Positions 37,045 to 45,048 of a DNA stretch of 64,000 nt are shown here, in pieces. The stretch covers positions 806,001-870,000 of the forward strand of contig NZ_CP015772.1 in assembly GCF_001654455.1 (NCBI RefSeq), read 5' to 3'. Below the pieces are notes generated by a model, which saw only the letters and a program-made list of their open reading frames with translations, made no database searches and was not told the DNA's origin. Origin of the DNA: Niabella ginsenosidivorans (GTDB lineage: Bacteria; Bacteroidota; Bacteroidia; Chitinophagales; Chitinophagaceae). The translations under genes and the position numbers were made by a program. Position 1 is the stretch's first letter, and every line of letters starts with the position of its first letter.

Positions 37045-37263
37045 TACCCTGTATATATATCTTTTACTAACAGGTATAAGGATTGCTGATTATTATGCGC
37101 TGCTTTTTCCTTGTTTTCCAATTCCAGAACACAATTGCAACTACTACAATCAACCGGCTTCGTAGCGCCTCTTTTTTTACGCAACGGATGTTTTTTCTTA
37201 TCAAATAAAAAGAGCATGTAAAAAAGCAGCGCAGTAAGAAGGCTACAACAGTCAAACGGCCGG

Positions 37264-37317
37264 AGGCATTCGTTTGACGAAGCCTTTTTGGCAACCTTTT
37301 TTGGCGACAAAAGGTTG
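37264..37317. repeat. Two adjacent hairpins
   Basis: The first pairs AGGCATTCGT with ACGAAGCCT (37264-37285, one bulge). The second is a perfect nine-base stem, CAACCTTTT / AAAAGGTTG, with loop TTGGCGAC (37292-37317). Confidence 0.65.
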
Positions 37318-37371
37318 AAAAGAAAATAGAAGCGTTGAAGGTCTTTCATTGTCTCAATAACTCAGCAACTC

Positions 37372-37387
37372 ATCCGAAAGTTCGGAT
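37372..37387. repeat. Palindrome ATCCGAA-AG-TTCGGAT, copy 1
   Basis: Perfect seven-base inverted repeat with loop AG. The same element is found, extended to nine bases, at 49957-49976, and a decayed copy at about 50136-50153. Confidence 0.7.
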
Positions 37388-37391
37388 AAGA

Positions 37392-37509
37392 CAACTTTGT
37401 ACCTTTGTTGGTGTTGCGCAATGGCTTTGCAGCAATAGCAGAAACACCAACAAAGGTTATTATGCTGTTGACACCTTTTCTTCGCAGATAAACCGTACTC
37501 AACACCGGA
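37392..37509. repeat. Two-hairpin interspersed element, copy A1
   Basis: The left part is a perfect 14-base inverted repeat, CCTTTGTTGGTGTT / AACACCAACAAAGG (37402-37456), around GCGCAATGGCTTTGCAGCAA. The right part (TATGCTGTTGACACC ... CTCAACACCGG) is weaker. It is homologous to 43311-43434 and 43697-43831. Confidence 0.7.
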
Positions 37510-37610
37510 GGCTCATTCCTGAATCCGTGGCAGCATATTTTACAGATTTACATGTCTGCCTCCTATATGGTTAAATGATTAGCTTTACATCCTGTAAAAA
37601 GATAAACGGT

Positions 37611-38390
37611 ATGCACTATAAAGACTGGGATCCTGATCTGTATCTGAAATTTGGTAAAGAGCGCCTTCAGCCGTCTGTTGACCTGGTTGCAAGGATCCGT
37701 ATAGAACAACCCCAATCCATTATCGATATCGGGTGCGGCCCGGGCAACAGTACGCAAATACTGCGGCAGCGGTGGCCCGGCTCTAAAATAACAGGGCTGG
37801 ATCATTCTGTTGCAATGATTGAAAAAGCAGAACAGGACTACCCTAATCAGGAGTGGATACAGGCAGATGCCGGAAAAGACCCGATCCCCGGACAGTATGA
37901 TATTGTTTTTTCAAATGCAGCAATCCAGTGGATCCCGCATCATGCTGATCTGTTAGCAAAATTAAAAGGGCTTTTAAATTCGGGTGGTGCTCTGGCTGTA
38001 CAACTGCCATTAATATTTGATATGCCGGTAGAGTACGCTATTGAAGAAGCGCTGGAAAGAACGGGACTCCGGGAAATAAGGCAAGCGGTAAAGGCACTGT
38101 TAACGGTTCATTCAGCTACGGAATATTATGATATCCTTGCAGGGTTGTTTGACCCGGTTGAAATATGGCAGACGGATTATATGCATGTAATGGAGAACCC
38201 TGTTGCCGTACTGAAAATGATCCGCAGTACAAGGCTGAAACCTTATCTGGAACGGATGCCGGATGCTGCCAACCGGTCCTTATTTGAACAAAATGTACTG
38301 GAGGGCATTCAAAAGATCTACCCGGTGCAGCAAAACGGGAAACTGCTGTTCCCGTTTAAGCGGTTATTTTTTATCGGGTACAATTATTAA
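37611..38390 (+). CDS. tam: Trans-aconitate 2-methyltransferase-like SAM-dependent methyltransferase
   Basis: Predicted methyltransferase that esterifies trans-aconitate, 259 residues. The start WDPDLYLKFGKERLQPSVDL matches the Tam N-terminus, followed by SAM motif IIDIGCGPGNSTQILRQRWP, FSNAAIQWIPHHADLLAKL, ALAVQLP and the C-terminal TEYYDILAGLFDPVEIWQT and YPVQQNGKLLFPFKRLFFIG. I chose the second ATG because the twelve codons before it are not part of the family. It is not in an operon with other metabolic genes; a related carboxylate substrate is possible. Confidence 0.85.
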   Translation: MHYKDWDPDLYLKFGKERLQPSVDLVARIRIEQPQSIIDIGCGPGNSTQILRQRWPGSKITGLDHSVAMIEKAEQDYPNQEWIQADAGKDPIPGQYDIVFSNAAIQWIPHHADLLAKLKGLLNSGGALAVQLPLIFDMPVEYAIEEALERTGLREIRQAVKALLTVHSATEYYDILAGLFDPVEIWQTDYMHVMENPVAVLKMIRSTRLKPYLERMPDAANRSLFEQNVLEGIQKIYPVQQNGKLLFPFKRLFFIGYNY

Positions 38391-38468
38391 GAGGACAAAT
38401 TATTTTATAGCCGCTGCAATGGGAGCATGTACAGGTAATAACATTCTTAAGCCATTAATTATTTGAGT

Positions 38469-38618
38469 GCCACGAATGCACCAATTAATAGGATCATTAT
38501 TAGAATTTATTTCAAAATGGTGCGCAAATGGGCGTTAAAGGCGCATTATTGGTGTTGCTTTGAAATCTTCATTTTTATTCTTATTCGTGTATTGGTGGCG
38601 AATTTTTATATATTCGCC
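38469..38618. repeat. Decayed long palindrome (GCCACGAAT family) and adjoining hairpin
   Basis: The arms GCCACGAATGCACCAAT (38469) and, on the other strand, GCCACCAATACACGAAT (ending 38599) agree at most positions, with an AT-rich centre of about 95 bp. A perfect hairpin GGCGAAT-7-ATTCGCC follows at 38597-38618. A weaker relative lies at 40592-40663. Confidence 0.55.
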
Positions 38619-38679
38619 TCATCTGAATACTTTTTAATCCGGATATTTTCCGATACTTTGTAAAAATAAAACGGATCGG

Positions 38680-39372
38680 ATGAAGCAACTGGAGGAACTG
38701 ATCAATACAAAAGAGCCCGGATGGGAGTTGGTAAAAGAATGGATAGCTGCTGCAAAAAATCCCTGCCGGGTTTTAGAGGCAGACAAAGAACGTGCAGCGC
38801 AGGAACTGGTACACGCCCAAGTTACCACCCGTTCGCCGATGGGTGCCATCATCTATGAAACAGGCGGTATATTGATCAACGATGGCTGGCTGCGGATCCT
38901 GGGCTCCGGTCACCCTGAGCTGGACAGGGGCCTCGCTGAATGGAATAAAGGAAAAAGCTTTGAAGCCTATGGTGATCAGCCGGCTTTTTACCTGGTAGCG
39001 GATGATGTTATTGGCGGTTATTTTGCCATAAACGGCGGCGCCCTGGGCGATCAGCCGGGGAATGTGTATTACCTGGCACAGGATACCCTGGAGTGGGAAG
39101 ACCTGGGATGCGGATACTCCGGTTTTGTAAACTGGGCATTGTGCGGAGATGTGCATAAATTCTATGCAACTTTTAAATGGCGCACCTGGAAAACAGACCT
39201 GGCGGCCATTTCCGGCAATGAAACGTTTGCTTTTTACCCGTTTTTATGGACGCGGTATGAAGATATTAATGACCTGACAAGAAAAGCGGTATCTGCTGAT
39301 GAGCATTTTCATTTTACGATGGATATGATGCGGCAGTTGGGAGAGCAGGATACCGCAGCAGCAACCACCTGA
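38680..39372 (+). CDS. DUF2625-family protein
   Basis: Conserved protein of unknown function, 230 residues, no signal peptide or membrane segment, so cytoplasmic. It is recognised from the conserved N-terminal KEPGWELVKEWIAAAKN and the TTRSPMGAIIYETGGILIND / GWLRILGSGHPEL block, then VADDVIGGYFAINGGALGDQ and WEDLGCGYSGFVNWALCGD. I recall these as DUF2625 signatures. The next gene follows after 10 bp and may be cotranscribed. Confidence 0.85.
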   Translation: MKQLEELINTKEPGWELVKEWIAAAKNPCRVLEADKERAAQELVHAQVTTRSPMGAIIYETGGILINDGWLRILGSGHPELDRGLAEWNKGKSFEAYGDQPAFYLVADDVIGGYFAINGGALGDQPGNVYYLAQDTLEWEDLGCGYSGFVNWALCGDVHKFYATFKWRTWKTDLAAISGNETFAFYPFLWTRYEDINDLTRKAVSADEHFHFTMDMMRQLGEQDTAAATT

Positions 39373-39382
39373 ATAGTAACAA

Positions 39383-40111
39383 ATGAAATTTCCCGTTATA
39401 AGCGGTATTATTGAAAGGCGTCTGCTGATCAACTATATTGCTGATCCGGATGTAGTAGCACGGTTTTTGCCAGTGCCCTTTCAACCCCAGCTTTATAAAG
39501 GCAGGGCCGTTGTTGGTATTTGCCTGATCCGCCTTAAAAAGATCAGGCCAAAAGGCCTGCCGGGCTTTATAGGTATTTCTTCTGAAAATGGTGCGCACCG
39601 GTTTGCGGTTCAATGGGAAGAAAAAGGGGAACTGAAGGAAGGTGTTTATATACCAAGAAGAGATACCTCCTCCAAACTGAATTCCTTAGCAGGTGGCCGG
39701 ATCTTTCCGGGAAAACATTACCATGCCCGGTTTCATGTAAAAGAGAGCAACGGCCATTATCACCTGGACTTTGTCAGTGCTGATCATCTGTCTGTTGCTG
39801 TTGATGCCGTGCTTGCTGATGAATGGAATCAAAACTCGGTATTTGAGGACCTGGAAGCGGCATCCGCCTTTTTTGAAAAGGGTTGTATAAGTTATTCGCC
39901 AAAAGGAAAAGGATTTGAAGGGCTGCAACTGGGAATTGATTCCTGGAAGGTGAAGCCTTTGAAGATCACTCAGCTCCGTTCGGATTTTTTCGAAAATGAA
40001 ACGGTTTTTCCAAAGGGCTCTATAAAGCCCGATCATGCTTTGCTGATGGAAAATATTGCACATGAATGGCGGGGAATAAGCGACATGGCTGGTTCTCCAG
40101 AGCCGAAATAA
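39383..40111 (+). CDS. DUF2071-family protein (YqjF-like)
   Basis: Conserved cytoplasmic protein, 242 residues, resembling the DUF2071 (YqjF) family, whose fold is related to acetoacetate decarboxylase. Visible are the N-terminal RRLLINYIADPDVVARFLP, the KGRAVVGICLIRLKKIRPKG strand block, HRFAVQWEE, GVYIPRRDTSSKL and the late ENIAHEWRGISDM. The activity is unknown. It probably shares a transcript with the DUF2625 gene. Confidence 0.82.
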   Translation: MKFPVISGIIERRLLINYIADPDVVARFLPVPFQPQLYKGRAVVGICLIRLKKIRPKGLPGFIGISSENGAHRFAVQWEEKGELKEGVYIPRRDTSSKLNSLAGGRIFPGKHYHARFHVKESNGHYHLDFVSADHLSVAVDAVLADEWNQNSVFEDLEAASAFFEKGCISYSPKGKGFEGLQLGIDSWKVKPLKITQLRSDFFENETVFPKGSIKPDHALLMENIAHEWRGISDMAGSPEPK

Positions 40112-40765
40112 TGATCGGGCGTTAGCAACCTTATTAAAATCGCCCAAACTTCCCGGTCAATGCGGGCACTATTACTGTCAACTTATAGTCCGGGCTTATG
40201 GCTCCCGGCTTTTATTACTGTCTTTTTAATAACGAACGGAAGTTTCTTGTTCCACACATTCAACCGGGGTTTTGCTTCTATACTCACTATTATAGCAATT
40301 CCCAGGCAATGCTCTGGTGAACTTTTGAATCCAGGAAGGCAACGGCCTGATTGCATAAAACAACTCCGGAATTTATTCCGGGAGTTAAGGAATCCTTATG
40401 AAGCATTGAGCGACATAAGGACGATGGATTTCTTTGGCAATAAGAAACGCTCCTGACAGTGACACACAGAACGGCGCTTCCACTCATAAACTATTGGCTA
40501 TGGCGCGGACACAAACCGGAAAATGAACTTACTATTTTTGATCCCGGTTCATTATAAAGGGCCAGGGTGAACGCATAAATCAGTAAACGATTATGCCAAT
40601 AAAATACGTTTTTTCTTTTAAAATAGGCACCCATAGTGCCAAATGGCGCTTATTCGTGGCATTGAGAATTGACCTTATTTATAGCCCATTTCAGTAAAAA
40701 ATAAATTGATGCGTCTGCCCTTGTATAAAGGGCTGTATTCGCACAATTGATGTTATTTTGCCGGT
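40112..40765. other. 650-bp region without a supported gene before the histidine kinase
   Basis: Contains a hairpin AACTCCGGAAT / ATTCCGGGAGTT (40362-40386) and a decayed GCCACGAAT-type palindrome (40592-40663). A 98-codon frame at 40160-40456 runs across the hairpin and lacks a signal or known motif. The kinase promoter is presumably in the last 100 bp. Confidence 0.55.
40592..40663. repeat. Decayed palindrome (ATGCCA ... CGTGGCAT)
   Basis: The arm TTATTCGTGGCAT near 40650 and a weaker left arm ATGCCAATAAAATA resemble the GCCACGAAT family at 38469-38599. The alignment is loose. Confidence 0.35.
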
Positions 40766-42649
40766 ATGAAAAAGGCCTTATTCGTATTGGGTTTTGTGGG
40801 TGCACTTTTATTGACGCTGCCCGCACAAGAGATAACTTCCATGTCGGCGTATGCGGTTAATCCCGTACGCACTCCTGATGCTTTATTGAATAACTGGCGC
40901 CGGGCAAAGACAATTGAAGACCAGTTTAAGGCAGCAGCGGATCTGATCCGCTTTCACGAAGCTTCCGGAACCACCGATTCTGTGCTGTTTTATGCAGCAG
41001 CTATGCAAAGTACCCTGCAACAAAAAAATATAAATACAGCGCAAAAACTGAAATATACTTCCAGTCTGGATTATTCCATGGCAAAGGCTTACCAGGATCA
41101 GGGCCTGTATGATGAAGCGCTTCGTTACTACCTGCGTGGGATTAATGACGGGGAGCAATTGAAGGACCCTTCCATTATTGACAGGAATCAATTCGGACAG
41201 GCAACGGTGTATTATCTGCGGGGCGAAAATAAGGAAGCCATACGGCTTTATAACCAGGTGCTGTATTCCAGCAGGGACAGTAATCTGGTGCACCTTATTC
41301 ATAAACAGCTGGGCATCCTTTACCTGGCACAGCAGGAGCTGCCGAAGGCAAAGGGCTATTTTACTGAAGCACTGGGTTATTTCCGGCAAACAGGCCAGCT
41401 AAAAAATGAGCTGGAAACCCGGCTGAACCTGGCTTTTATTATGGAGCTGGAGCATCAGCTGGACACAGCCTATTCCGCTTTTGCCGCCATAAAAGATGAG
41501 GCACAGGCCAGCCAGTTTTATGATCTGTACATAAAAGCGGGCCAGCATATCGGAGACATCCTGTTTGCAAAGAAGGATTATGAAAATGCCCAGATCACGC
41601 TTTCCATGGTGTATATGAACGCGGTGCAGTGGGGCGACCTGGAAGCGCAGCGAAGGGCCATCCGCAGTCTTGAGAAACTGTATGTGGCGCAGGGTGATTA
41701 TAAGAATGCCTATGCCCTGGGAACACAATACATTGGTGTGATGAACGACATCACCTCCCGGCAGAACAAAAAAGAGGTCAATGAGCTGGAGATCCGGTAC
41801 AATACAGCCCGGAAAGAAAAAGAGCTGTTACAGAAGGAAAACCAGCTACAGCATCAGCGTACGGTTAAGTACGGGCTGCTGATTGGTTTTATTGCGGTTC
41901 TGCTGCCTGTCATAGGCCTGTTGTACATGTATTATCAGAAGCTGCAGACCCAAAGCCGGTTAAATGCCAGCAGGGAAGAGGCCAACCGGCAAAAGATCAC
42001 CGCGATGCTCAAGGAAAAAGAGCTGGAAGTTCTGAAGGCTTCTGTGGAAGGAGAGGAAAATGAGCGCAGGCGCATCTCAAAGGAATTGCATGACAGCATT
42101 GGCGGAAACCTTGCTGCTATTAAGATGCAGCTTTTTAATAAACAAAATGAAAAGCTGGACGCCATAGTGCATCAGATAGATGCTACCTATCAGCAGGTAC
42201 GGGACCTGTCGCACAACCTAGCCCCCAAAAGCTTTCATAATACAGCGTTTACAGAACTGATCCGGGCATATCTGCAGCGGTTCAATACAGGCGGGAAGCA
42301 GGAACTGCGTTTTCAGGCTTATCCGGAAGCTGTAATGAATGATATGGATCTTGATCTGAAAGTGGAGTTGTATAAGATTATACAGGAATTGATGACCAAT
42401 GCACAGAAATATGCACAGGCATCGGCAATAGAGTTGCAGCTGACGCTTGTAGATCATGCATTAAAGCTGATCTTTGAGGATAACGGACGTGGCTTCCCGA
42501 CAGATAAAACACCTCCGGGGATCGGCTTACAGAATATAAGGGAACGTTTGAAATCATTTAACGGTACCCTTTCCATAGATTCTTTCCCCGGCAGGGGCAC
42601 AGTTGTTGATATTGAAATACCATTAAACCGGAAATCAGATGAAACATAA
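40766..42649 (+). CDS. TPR-containing sensor histidine kinase (HisKA_3/NarX-type)
   Basis: Membrane kinase of the two-component pair with the next gene, 627 residues. An N-terminal signal (ALFVLGFVGALLLTLPAQ) leads into a periplasmic sensor of tetratricopeptide repeats at about residues 60-330 (AKAYQDQGLYDEALRYYLRG, LGILYLAQQELPKAKGYFTE). A coiled-coil precedes the transmembrane helix near 370-390 (GLLIGFIAVLLPVIGLLYMY). The kinase core has phosphoacceptor His in RRISKELHDSIGGNLAAIKM near 447, the ATPase N box ELMTNAQKYA, G box NGRGFP and GIGLQNIRERL. All key residues are intact. It overlaps the response regulator by 11 bp, so translation is probably coupled. Confidence 0.94.
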   Translation: MKKALFVLGFVGALLLTLPAQEITSMSAYAVNPVRTPDALLNNWRRAKTIEDQFKAAADLIRFHEASGTTDSVLFYAAAMQSTLQQKNINTAQKLKYTSSLDYSMAKAYQDQGLYDEALRYYLRGINDGEQLKDPSIIDRNQFGQATVYYLRGENKEAIRLYNQVLYSSRDSNLVHLIHKQLGILYLAQQELPKAKGYFTEALGYFRQTGQLKNELETRLNLAFIMELEHQLDTAYSAFAAIKDEAQASQFYDLYIKAGQHIGDILFAKKDYENAQITLSMVYMNAVQWGDLEAQRRAIRSLEKLYVAQGDYKNAYALGTQYIGVMNDITSRQNKKEVNELEIRYNTARKEKELLQKENQLQHQRTVKYGLLIGFIAVLLPVIGLLYMYYQKLQTQSRLNASREEANRQKITAMLKEKELEVLKASVEGEENERRRISKELHDSIGGNLAAIKMQLFNKQNEKLDAIVHQIDATYQQVRDLSHNLAPKSFHNTAFTELIRAYLQRFNTGGKQELRFQAYPEAVMNDMDLDLKVELYKIIQELMTNAQKYAQASAIELQLTLVDHALKLIFEDNGRGFPTDKTPPGIGLQNIRERLKSFNGTLSIDSFPGRGTVVDIEIPLNRKSDET

Positions 42650-43283
42650 TATTATACTGGCAGATGACCATAAATTATTTTTAGAAGGCCTGATACAGTT
42701 GCTCAATAAAGAGGAAACGCTGCACCTGCTGTATTATGCACAGAACGGAAAGCTGGTGATGAATTACCTGAAAGCCCACCCGGAGCTGGACGTAGACCTG
42801 GTGATTACCGATATTGCCATGCCCGATGCGGACGGTATTATGCTGAATAATTTTATAAAAGAGACCCGGCCTGCAACCAAAACAATGGTAGTAAGTATGC
42901 ACACCGATACGAATATGGTGGATACGCTGGTACAGAATGATGTAGATGGCTATTTGTCTAAAAACGCTGCTGCTGATGAATTCCTGGAAGCGATTCAAAC
43001 CATTCTGAAAGGAGAAAAGTATTTTTCAGAATCGGTAAAGCAGGCATATATGAACAGCGTGTTCCGTAAGGAAAAAGATACCATGGAAATGCTGAGCACA
43101 CGGGAGAAAGAAGTGCTGAAGCTGATTGCACAGGAATACACCACACAGGAAATAGCGGATAAGCTGTTCCTGAGCAAACATACCATTGAAAGCTACCGGA
43201 AAACCTTATTGTCAAAGCTGAAAGTGCGCAACCTGGCAGGACTGACCCGGTATGCCATCAGGCTGGGCCTCCTGGAAGACTGA
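42639..43283 (+). CDS. NarL/LuxR-family response regulator
   Basis: DNA-binding response regulator, 214 residues. The receiver domain has the acidic pair DD near residue 9, phosphoacceptor Asp58 in LVITDIAMPDADG, a serine/threonine switch segment VVSMHTD and conserved Lys in YLSKNAAADE. The C-terminal LuxR-type helix-turn-helix is STREKEVLKLIAQEYTTQEI followed by FLSKHTIESYRKTLLSKL. It is the partner of the overlapping TPR kinase. No target operon can be named. Confidence 0.94.
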   Translation: MKHNIILADDHKLFLEGLIQLLNKEETLHLLYYAQNGKLVMNYLKAHPELDVDLVITDIAMPDADGIMLNNFIKETRPATKTMVVSMHTDTNMVDTLVQNDVDGYLSKNAAADEFLEAIQTILKGEKYFSESVKQAYMNSVFRKEKDTMEMLSTREKEVLKLIAQEYTTQEIADKLFLSKHTIESYRKTLLSKLKVRNLAGLTRYAIRLGLLED

Positions 43284-43310
43284 TGGAAGCATATAATGCT
43301 GTTTAAACAG

Positions 43311-43434
43311 TTTGCACTTTTGCCGGTGTTGCGCGCCGGCTTCGCAGCGATAGCAGGAACACCAACAATTCTGTTATGCCGTTGGTGGTTTTCCCTTGCG
43401 CATAAGCTGTGCTCAACGCCAACGGTGGCGGAAA
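43311..43434. repeat. Two-hairpin interspersed element, copy A2
   Basis: Starts TTTGCACTTTTGCCGGTGTT and ends GGTGGCGGAAAA. The first hairpin pairs GCCGGTGTT with AACACCAAC, imperfectly. The second pairs CCGTTGGTG with CGCCAACGG. About 85 percent of positions match A3 by eye, same orientation. Confidence 0.75.
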
Positions 43435-43531
43435 ATAGTTCTGATAACAATGAGTATTCGGTTTTCAGTTCTGTCAGAGGCATTCTTTCCGTTCATTGAC
43501 CACGTCCTCTCTGCCACATTTTTAATATTGC

Positions 43532-43686
43532 GGCGCTACGCGCCTTTTGGGGTTGTGGTGGTTGTTAGCTGCTATGGATATCCGGCTGCTTTGCAGCTAT
43601 GCTTTCCACATAGCACATAGTAAAGGTGCAGCGCACCAATACTATTTATAGATCTGTCGCAAACAATTACAGAGCCGCAGCGCGGC
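43532..43686. repeat. Cluster of three mini-hairpins with five-base stems and three-base loops
   Basis: GGCGC-TAC-GCGCC (43532-43544), GGTGC-AGC-GCACC (43625-43637) and GCCGC-AGC-GCGGC (43674-43686). The shared geometry and the AGC loop in two of them suggest one family; the 14.2-kb repeats carry a related hairpin with a GG loop. Confidence 0.65.
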
Positions 43687-43696
43687 GTGATATAAG

Positions 43697-43831
43697 TTTC
43701 CGCCGTTTGCACTTTTGCCGGTGTTGTGCACCGGCTTCACAGTGATAGCAGGAACACCAACAAACGCTGTTATGCCGTTGGTGGCTTTCCTTCGCACATA
43801 AGCCCGTGCTCAGTACCAACGGTGGCGGAAA
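43697..43831. repeat. Two-hairpin interspersed element, copy A3 with terminal inverted repeats
   Basis: The core 43706-43831 matches A2. This copy is bounded by perfect eight-base terminal inverted repeats, TTTCCGCC (43697-43704) and GGCGGAAA (43824-43831). Inside, a second hairpin pairs CCGTTGGT with ACCAACGG perfectly. Confidence 0.75.
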
Positions 43832-43974
43832 GACGTGCACGTTCAGCTCACTCGAAATCTTCAAGCAGCCGGGGTATCATTGCCTATCCCTGAAAACAGG
43901 GTATTCAGTTTCATTGAAAACAGTGTTGGCCCCGCTTGCCGGAAAGCCCATCTTTGTTCCGGAATTCATCAGTA

Positions 43975-44307
43975 ATGATAGTATTTGGAATCAGAGAAAA
44001 ACGGACAGGCTTTAAAATAGTGGCAGGTCATTCCTGTTGCAATTGTTCTTCAAAGGAAAGCCTCTTTGTACAGGTCATTAAAAAAGGATTTTATCTGTCC
44101 GGCCTGCGGGTGTTTACACTTTCCGGCAAGATCTGTACAGTTTGTGCACACTGTCAGCATCAGCTGGAGGAATGCCAGATGCCGCCGGATCTTAAAAAGA
44201 ATGCCATGGCTGCAGCGCGCGCAGACGCCTCTTCAAAACGCTACTCCATCTGTCTCTTTTTATTCCGGTTATTCGTTGCTGTGGCCGTTGTTAACTATCA
44301 CCAGTAA
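43975..44307 (+). CDS. Small zinc-ribbon protein with C-terminal membrane segment
   Basis: Probable zinc-ribbon protein, 110 residues. The N-terminal MIVFGIREKRTGFK is followed by GHSCCNCSSKESLFVQVI and, forty residues later, KICTVCAHCQHQLEE, giving two C-x2-C pairs for one zinc site. A hydrophobic C-terminus (SICLFLFRLFVAVAVVN) may span the membrane. I recall similar small proteins, starting MIIFG or MIIWG, across Bacteroidota, function unknown. The open frame begins 13 codons earlier, but this ATG fits the family start. The next gene, a membrane protein, starts 19 bp downstream. Confidence 0.75.
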   Translation: MIVFGIREKRTGFKIVAGHSCCNCSSKESLFVQVIKKGFYLSGLRVFTLSGKICTVCAHCQHQLEECQMPPDLKKNAMAAARADASSKRYSICLFLFRLFVAVAVVNYHQ

Positions 44308-44326
44308 TTTTTAAAACTATTTAATT

Positions 44327-44752
44327 ATGATCTACGGAATTTCATTGATTTTACTAAGTGTAATTGCAGTGCCTTCTTTACTGCTGTCAAGAAAACCTGA
44401 TGCAAAAGAAGTACTTGAAAAAGTAGCGCCTTACCAGGGCTGGATAGGGATCGTCTGTTGTTTTTGGGGGCTTTGGGGAATTATACAGGCTGTTTTGCAT
44501 ATCGGATGGCTTACCTCAGCACCCGTTTGGTTCCTGACATTATTAGCTGGCAGCGTGGTGGAAGCCGGCCTGGGGTTTTTGCTGGGCTTCCCGCTTATTA
44601 ATAAATTTTTTGCATCCAATAATACCGGTACGCAGGAAAAGGCTGCCTTGCTGCGTACAAAAGTGGCCGCCCGCCAGGGACAGCTGGGAATACTGGGCAT
44701 TTTAGTGGGAATATGGATGATTGTAGCTTCGTTTCTGTGGTCCGTTGCCTAA
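44327..44752 (+). CDS. Conserved small integral membrane protein, function unknown
   Basis: The 141-residue product has about four hydrophobic helices: residues 1-20 (IYGISLILLSVIAVPSLLL), 38-60 (GWIGIVCCFWGLWGIIQAVL), 65-90 (APVWFLTLLAGSVVEAGLGF) and 118-138 (LGILGILVGIWMIVASFLWS). A charged loop with KPDAKEVLEKVAPYQG lies after the first helix. Such proteins occur in many Bacteroidota as hypothetical proteins. It is probably cotranscribed with the zinc-ribbon gene. Confidence 0.75.
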   Translation: MIYGISLILLSVIAVPSLLLSRKPDAKEVLEKVAPYQGWIGIVCCFWGLWGIIQAVLHIGWLTSAPVWFLTLLAGSVVEAGLGFLLGFPLINKFFASNNTGTQEKAALLRTKVAARQGQLGILGILVGIWMIVASFLWSVA

Positions 44753-45048
44753 CCTAAAGCACCTTGCTTAAAACAGCACCAATGGAACACCGGTGATCCT
44801 GTAAGCAGGCATATTGGATCATTCTGGTAATTATTAAAGCAACATCCGGCGAAAGACCTGTTCTGAATGGCGGGCACCTGTATAAACCAGGCCCGTCATT
44901 GCAGGTGGGAAGATCCGGTTTTTAAATTATTTTGGCATTTCCGGCCAAGCCGGATATACATTGTAGGCTGAAGGCAATGAATGTTAAAATACTATTACAA
45001 TCAGCTAAAAGGGCCGTTCATTTCATTGGGAACCCTGCCTTGCTATGA
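44753..45048. other. Intergenic region with one large hairpin
   Basis: Nearly 300 bp without a gene. It contains the hairpin at 44866-44906 and then an AT-rich leader. Confidence 0.5.
44866..44906. terminator. Stem-loop, possible terminator
   Basis: The arm ACCTGTTCTGAATGGCGGGC pairs with CCCGTCATTGCAGGT through several mismatches around loop TATAAA. A TTTTT follows 13 bases later, which is distant for a rho-independent terminator, so the role is uncertain. Confidence 0.4.

Larger units (their letters stand above)
36957..37610. other. Palindrome-rich region between rsmE and the Tam-like gene
   Basis: About 650 bp crowded with inverted repeats, listed separately, ending at the ATG of the methyltransferase gene. 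A 101-codon frame on the minus strand at 37044-37349 runs through the hairpins and looks non-coding. Confidence 0.6.
43284..43974. other. Repeat island between the two-component operon and the zinc-ribbon gene
   Basis: About 690 bp without a gene, made mostly of two copies of the two-hairpin element, three GC-rich mini-hairpins, and flanks. All frames here run through palindromes and are not credible genes. Confidence 0.65.

Noticed and set aside
37044-37349. 101-codon frame on the minus strand in the palindrome-rich spacer
   Set aside because: It is read through two hairpins, has no recognisable motif or signal and looks like repeat DNA translated by chance.
40160-40456. 98-codon frame on the plus strand before the histidine kinase
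   Set aside because: It crosses a hairpin, lacks any known motif, and its composition does not resemble the adjacent genes.
43311-43831. Possible CRISPR array from the paired repeats
   Set aside because: Only two copies are adjacent, each is longer than a CRISPR repeat, spacing is about 270 bp, and no cas gene is near.
43296-43864. Several frames of 65-75 codons in the repeat island
   Set aside because: They coincide with the two-hairpin element and mini-hairpins; the translated strings repeat between copies as expected from repeated DNA.
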